Shown in pieces: positions 34,175 through 37,684 of a stretch of DNA of 37,684 bases. Numbering within the stretch: the stretch's first letter is position 1; each line of letters starts with the position of its first letter. The notes under the pieces were generated by a model, which saw only the letters and a program-made list of their open reading frames with translations, was not told the DNA's origin and ran no database searches. Source of the DNA: Candidatus Barnesiella excrementavium (GTDB lineage: Bacteria > Bacteroidota > Bacteroidia > Bacteroidales > Barnesiellaceae); NCBI GenBank assembly GCA_019115485.1, contig DXDM01000035.1, forward strand, positions 1-37,684. The letters are read 5' to 3'. The position numbers and the translations under genes were made by a program.

Positions 34175-35434
34175 ATGATAGCCAAGGCAAAGGCCGTAGC
34201 CCACGGCATTAGGGCAATGCTGTATGTGTCTGGTGAATCGAGGAACAAGAAGCATCCCGAAAGGATAATCCGTATCTGCGACAACTTCATGCCGCAGGGA
34301 ATGGACGCGACAGGCATTTTTACGGAAATGAAGTTTGCCACGATGAACCATTCGAACATCAAGAACAATATCATTCGCATGGAGATAAGCCCGGCGATGG
34401 AGCATACCGAAAACTTCACTTTGGATGATTGGCGGGAACTGTGGCATGACTTCGCCGCCGCTTTCGACATGCAGGAAATCCGAGACAAGGACGGCAAGGT
34501 GGTTTCCGAGCAGACAAACATATCGGGCAGCAAGTCATCCGTCTGGCTGCATGAGGAATCCGACAGCAGAATACCCCATCTTCATGCCATCGTCAGCCGG
34601 ATGGACGAAAACGGGAACATCAACAACGACCACGCCATACACCTCCGCGCACAACGGGCGGCGGAAATGATAGCCCGGCAAAGGGGATGGACTACGGCAC
34701 AACACATACACGAAACCAACATCCCGAAAGTCAGTGCCGACTGCATGGAAGTCTTGCGCGAACTTGACAACTGGTCATGGGACGGCTACCAAGAAAGGCT
34801 TGCCGCCAAAGGTTACGAGTTATATTTGCGGAAAGATAAGAAAGATGTCATTCGTGGCTATGTGCTTCTTAAAGGCAACACGAAATTCAAGGCATCGGAA
34901 CTTGGAAAGGGACGCAACCTGACCGCATCACGCATCAGGCAGACATGGGAAAAGCTACATTCCGGCAATGAGCAACAAGTCCGTCCGGCAACCAAACAGC
35001 CAGTTGTACCGACACCGAAACCATCCGTTCTTAATGGTACGGAACATAGGTCACAGCTATTTGTACAACATCGTAATCCTATATTCGAGGATTATACCAC
35101 TTATAAATCCAATCACCAGCCCACAGAGTTTGAATATGACGGCGAGACCTATAAGCGTTATCTTCCAGACAAGGTGCTTGACTTCTTCAACTATGAGTTC
35201 GACTATCTGGAACTGGCCAACTGGCAAGCCCTGCAAAACCTTGCGATGGCTTACTTCACTTTGATAGCATCACCCTACGAGGTGACATCGGGCGGCGGTG
35301 GCGGCGGTTCGCAGTCTGACTTGAAATGGGGGCGTGACCCGAAAGAGGATGAGATAGAGTTTGCCCGTAGATGTGCGCAGGCCGCTTCAAAGAGAATCGG
35401 CAGACATTCCAAAGGCGGAATAAAACGTAAATAA
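34175..35434 (+). CDS. MobA-type relaxase (mobilization nuclease)
   Basis: 419 residues. Relaxase domain in the N-terminal ~200 residues: possible catalytic tyrosine in AMLYVSGE (about Tyr17) and the three-His type metal motif in RIPHLHAIVSRMD, which is the HxH signature. The C-terminal part (VRPATKQPVVPTPKP onward, then FEYDGETYKRYLPDK) is accessory and ends Lys/Arg-rich. It nicks oriT and leads the strand during transfer by a helper conjugation system. No primase or helicase domain is visible. Intact length for Bacteroidales mobilizable elements. Confidence 0.85.
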   Translation: MIAKAKAVAHGIRAMLYVSGESRNKKHPERIIRICDNFMPQGMDATGIFTEMKFATMNHSNIKNNIIRMEISPAMEHTENFTLDDWRELWHDFAAAFDMQEIRDKDGKVVSEQTNISGSKSSVWLHEESDSRIPHLHAIVSRMDENGNINNDHAIHLRAQRAAEMIARQRGWTTAQHIHETNIPKVSADCMEVLRELDNWSWDGYQERLAAKGYELYLRKDKKDVIRGYVLLKGNTKFKASELGKGRNLTASRIRQTWEKLHSGNEQQVRPATKQPVVPTPKPSVLNGTEHRSQLFVQHRNPIFEDYTTYKSNHQPTEFEYDGETYKRYLPDKVLDFFNYEFDYLELANWQALQNLAMAYFTLIASPYEVTSGGGGGGSQSDLKWGRDPKEDEIEFARRCAQAASKRIGRHSKGGIKRK

Positions 35435-35456
35435 AAAACTAAAAAACAGAAATGCA

Positions 35457-35993
35457 ATGAAACAACCCGATACGGCAGCACTCCGTGAGAGGCTTGCCAA
35501 TTATACACCCGAAGATGAGTTGGAACAGGATAAGCAGGAACTTGACGGACTGACTCAGAAAGTCAACTGCCAGCTAATCGAGTTTCGCAATCTGCTGAAA
35601 GAAATCAATGCGCTCAAGGAAGAACTGCACGGCATACACGGTAGTTTGAAGCATACCGTCCAACGTGAACGAACTGCCTTCAATGCCTTGGTTGCGGCAA
35701 AAGACAGTGCGGACAATATCATGGACGGCATCAACCGTGCCATTGTCAAAGCAGAACAGCACACCGTCATCCGTGCCAAAATCGGTACCGATGAACTGGC
35801 GAAAGTGCATCAATGTACAGCCGACCATATCAAGACCGAAGAAGAACTGTTGGAGAAGCACTGTAAGAAAATGGCCAAACGCCTCCAAAGCAATGAAGGC
35901 ATTTGGCTTTCTACACCGTGGCTCATATTCGTGGTGATAGTTTTGTCTGTAAGTTATCTTGCCGTAATTTTATGGGCTATATACAAAAGATGA
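35457..35993 (+). CDS. Coiled-coil protein with C-terminal membrane anchor
   Basis: 178 residues. A long helical, coiled-coil-like part (about 15-140) precedes one hydrophobic segment near the end (WLIFVVIVLSVSYLAVILWA) and a short basic tail (IYKR). No signal peptide. It follows the relaxase by 22 nt. Proteins of this shape often sit behind relaxases in Bacteroidales elements, possibly anchoring the relaxosome; that function is inference. Confidence 0.65.
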   Translation: MKQPDTAALRERLANYTPEDELEQDKQELDGLTQKVNCQLIEFRNLLKEINALKEELHGIHGSLKHTVQRERTAFNALVAAKDSADNIMDGINRAIVKAEQHTVIRAKIGTDELAKVHQCTADHIKTEEELLEKHCKKMAKRLQSNEGIWLSTPWLIFVVIVLSVSYLAVILWAIYKR

Positions 35994-36004
35994 GTTACAC
36001 ACTT

Positions 36005-36931
36005 TTACTTTCCCAATGATTTGAACATTTTGGTAATGCACCGCTTCTTTTGTTCCATATTGGGATGGACGTAAAGGTTGAGCGTAGTTGAAATGTTTGA
36101 ATGACCCAACAATACGCTGACAGTTTTATAGTCACATCCGGCTTCAATACAACGGGTGGCGAAGCTGTGCCGCAGACCGTGATATTTCAGTTTGGGGATG
36201 TCGAGCTTCGCCATCAAACCATTGTAATAGTTACGATACGTGCGTGGTTCTGTTGGACGCTCATCATTAGTAAGCACATAAAAATCTTCATTGACCACCT
36301 TTTTCAACGGTTTAATCATAGACAACAACTCCTTGCTCATAGGAATTTCGCGGCAGGAGTTTTTTGTTTTGGGTGTGTTGATGACCAACTCCGTATGCTT
36401 TTTCTCACCCTCAATGATATAGATGCGTTCAATCGTGCGACTGACCGTTATTGTTCCATCTGCCACATTGATGTCGCTCCACTTCAAAGCGCATATTTCT
36501 CCAATGCGCAGCCCTGTACTAAGGCTGATATAAATTCCCAACCCAGTAAAGGTAAAGTGGCTCTGAATGTAGTTCAGAATCTTTCGGTGATTGGCGACAG
36601 ACAGCACTTCCAGTTCCTTGCTGGTGGAGGTCGTGGGGTATTTTATATCCCATTCGTAGTAAGTCATCCATTCATTTTTAACTCCGAACTTCATCACCAT
36701 TTTAAGGACTATCAGAATGTCCTTTACTGTTTTGACACTTAGGCCGTTTCCTAACTTTTGCAAGACGAATGCCTGCACTGCCTGTTCGTGGAGTGAATCA
36801 CCGTCCCCGAAATATGGGAGGACGTGGTTCTCCAAGATTAACACATAAGCCGCCATCGTGGACTGCTTTACATAAGGCCGCTTGTACTCTTTCCAAGCTG
36901 CCGCAATTTCTCTAACTGTTTTATGAATCAT
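36005..36931 (-). CDS. Tyrosine recombinase, hsdS-invertase type
   Basis: 308 residues. N-terminal SAM-like core-binding domain (STMAAYVLILENHVLPYFG), then the catalytic domain with Arg in STGLRIGEICALKW, Lys in NTPKTKNSCREIP, His/Arg in HGLRHSFATR, His in LLGHSNIS and Tyr in TLNLYVHPN. All five catalytic-type residues are present, so it should be active. It lies head to head with an hsdS gene, 39 bp apart. Recombinases of this size next to hsdS genes in Bacteroides switch DNA specificity by inversion; this one is taken to be of that class. It could instead be the integrase of the element. Confidence 0.82.
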   Translation of the reverse strand: MIHKTVREIAAAWKEYKRPYVKQSTMAAYVLILENHVLPYFGDGDSLHEQAVQAFVLQKLGNGLSVKTVKDILIVLKMVMKFGVKNEWMTYYEWDIKYPTTSTSKELEVLSVANHRKILNYIQSHFTFTGLGIYISLSTGLRIGEICALKWSDINVADGTITVSRTIERIYIIEGEKKHTELVINTPKTKNSCREIPMSKELLSMIKPLKKVVNEDFYVLTNDERPTEPRTYRNYYNGLMAKLDIPKLKYHGLRHSFATRCIEAGCDYKTVSVLLGHSNISTTLNLYVHPNMEQKKRCITKMFKSLGK

Positions 36932-36970
36932 GATTTCTAAATAATTGGTTCTTATAATTAGAGAAATATA

Positions 36971-37684
36971 GTGTGGTTAGTTCCGGCTTTGAGATTTCCA
37001 GAGTTTACGGAGGAGTGGGAGGAGCATTATTTAGCTGAATATTTAGATTTCAAGAACGGATTAAACCCCAGTGCTAATAAATTTGGTAGTGGTATAAAGT
37101 TCATATCTGTTATGGATATTCTGAATAATGACTTTATTACTTATGATTGCATCAGAACTTCTGTGGAAATAACACCAGAGGAACAAGTGGCATTTGCTGT
37201 TGAAAAGGGTGATATGCTGTTCCAACGAAGTTCTGAAACATTGGAGGATGTCGGTAGAGCGAATGTCTATATGGATGACCGACCAGCAGTGTTTGGTGGT
37301 TTTGTAATACGAGGGAAAAAGAAAGCTGAATACAATCCTATGTTCTTTCGGTATCTGTTAGCAAGTCCTTATGCTAGAAAAAAGGTTATTCCGATGGGCG
37401 CAGGTGCGCAACATTTTAATATCGGACAGGATGGGTTGAGCAAAGTAAAACTTCATTTCCCCATATTACAGGAGCAACAGAAAATAGCTGATTTATTGCG
37501 ATTGATAAACGAGCGCATTTCTACTCAGAACAAAATCATTGAGAAATTAGAAACCTTAATTAAGGGAATTGTTGAAACTGTTATTTCTTCGCAAAAGCCT
37601 AATACACTTATTAAAAATTGCCTCGAATGCAATTCATCCACATTGCAGGAAAGCCAAGTTGCAGAAACTGGAACTTTCCCTGTT
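36971..37684 (+). CDS. hsdS: Type I restriction-modification specificity subunit HsdS (partial, no ATG start)
   Basis: 238 codons to the window end. It begins GTG-WLVPALRFPEFTEEWEE, preceded in frame by TAG, and has no ATG. The RFPEF motif marks the start of HsdS target-recognition domain 1; QEQQKIADLLRLINERI..EKLETLIKGIVE is the conserved central coil; a second region starts at NCLECNSSTL. Its length and motif order match the first half of an HsdS. With only a GTG and a stop just upstream, it may be a silent cassette awaiting inversion, or it uses GTG. HsdM and HsdR are not in the window. Confidence 0.8.
   Translation, partial: MWLVPALRFPEFTEEWEEHYLAEYLDFKNGLNPSANKFGSGIKFISVMDILNNDFITYDCIRTSVEITPEEQVAFAVEKGDMLFQRSSETLEDVGRANVYMDDRPAVFGGFVIRGKKKAEYNPMFFRYLLASPYARKKVIPMGAGAQHFNIGQDGLSKVKLHFPILQEQQKIADLLRLINERISTQNKIIEKLETLIKGIVETVISSQKPNTLIKNCLECNSSTLQESQVAETGTFPV

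Larger units (their letters stand above)
31203..37684. mobile_element. Mobilizable element or genomic island inserted in glpF (partial, left part)
   Basis: Starts where glpF similarity ends and continues past the window end. It carries an excisionase-like HTH gene, two genes of unknown function, mobC-like and MobA-type relaxase genes, a coiled-coil membrane protein, a tyrosine recombinase and an hsdS. No conjugation (tra) genes are seen, so it would depend on a helper. The recombinase inside the window looks like an hsdS invertase rather than the element's own integrase, which may lie beyond the window. The right end and the target duplication cannot be seen. Confidence 0.7.

Overview
The window looks like chromosomal DNA from a member of the Bacteroidales. 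Several upstream regions carry the Bacteroidetes-type -7 element (TAnnTTTG), a few with a TTG or TTTG -33 element about 20 bp upstream. Lipoproteins have Bacteroidetes-style lipoboxes, and families typical of the group are present (DUF4827 lipoprotein, YkfC-like endopeptidase with dipeptide epimerase, BioG-BioC fusion, GlnRS). The moderately high GC of the core would fit a Barnesiella-like genome, but that is a guess from composition.

Positions 1-31200 are ordinary core genome. In order they hold: the 5' part of dsbD (-); an nrnA/DUF4827/glmM operon (+); a formate/nitrite channel (-); a murein-peptide pair, NlpC/P60 endopeptidase and dipeptide epimerase (-); a compact biotin operon bioA-bioF-bioG::bioC-bioD (-) preceded by a ~375-nt leader that ends in a terminator; a lipoprotein/murB/MBL-hydrolase operon (+) driven by a tandemly repeated palindromic promoter element; an OPT transporter (-); a DUF2461 protein (+); mutS2 (-); a small orphan gene (+); glnS (+); a TPR protein (+); a DUF3298 lipoprotein/rsmG/MBL operon (-); a CvfB-like S1 protein (+); a secreted LRR protein (+); and a glycerol operon, glpK-glpF (+).

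The glycerol operon is broken twice. glpK has an in-frame TGA at codon 353 with the reading frame otherwise intact to full length. glpF is cut after about 101 codons, exactly where foreign, more AT-rich DNA begins (~31202).

From ~31202 to the window end is an accessory region: a repeat-rich left end with an outward-facing promoter, an excisionase-like HTH gene, two orphan genes, a possible oriT, a mobC-like gene, a MobA-type relaxase, and a coiled-coil membrane protein. It ends in a tyrosine recombinase gene (-) set 39 bp from a type I restriction specificity gene (hsdS) that has no ATG and runs off the window. This last pair resembles an invertible, phase-variable hsdS locus. No tRNA, rRNA or CRISPR array was recognised.

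The most promising candidate for something undescribed is the bioA leader. It has a promoter, stable hairpins, a terminator, and an upstream copy of the terminator's own 5' arm that could act as an antiterminator. That is the layout of a regulatory RNA on a biotin operon.
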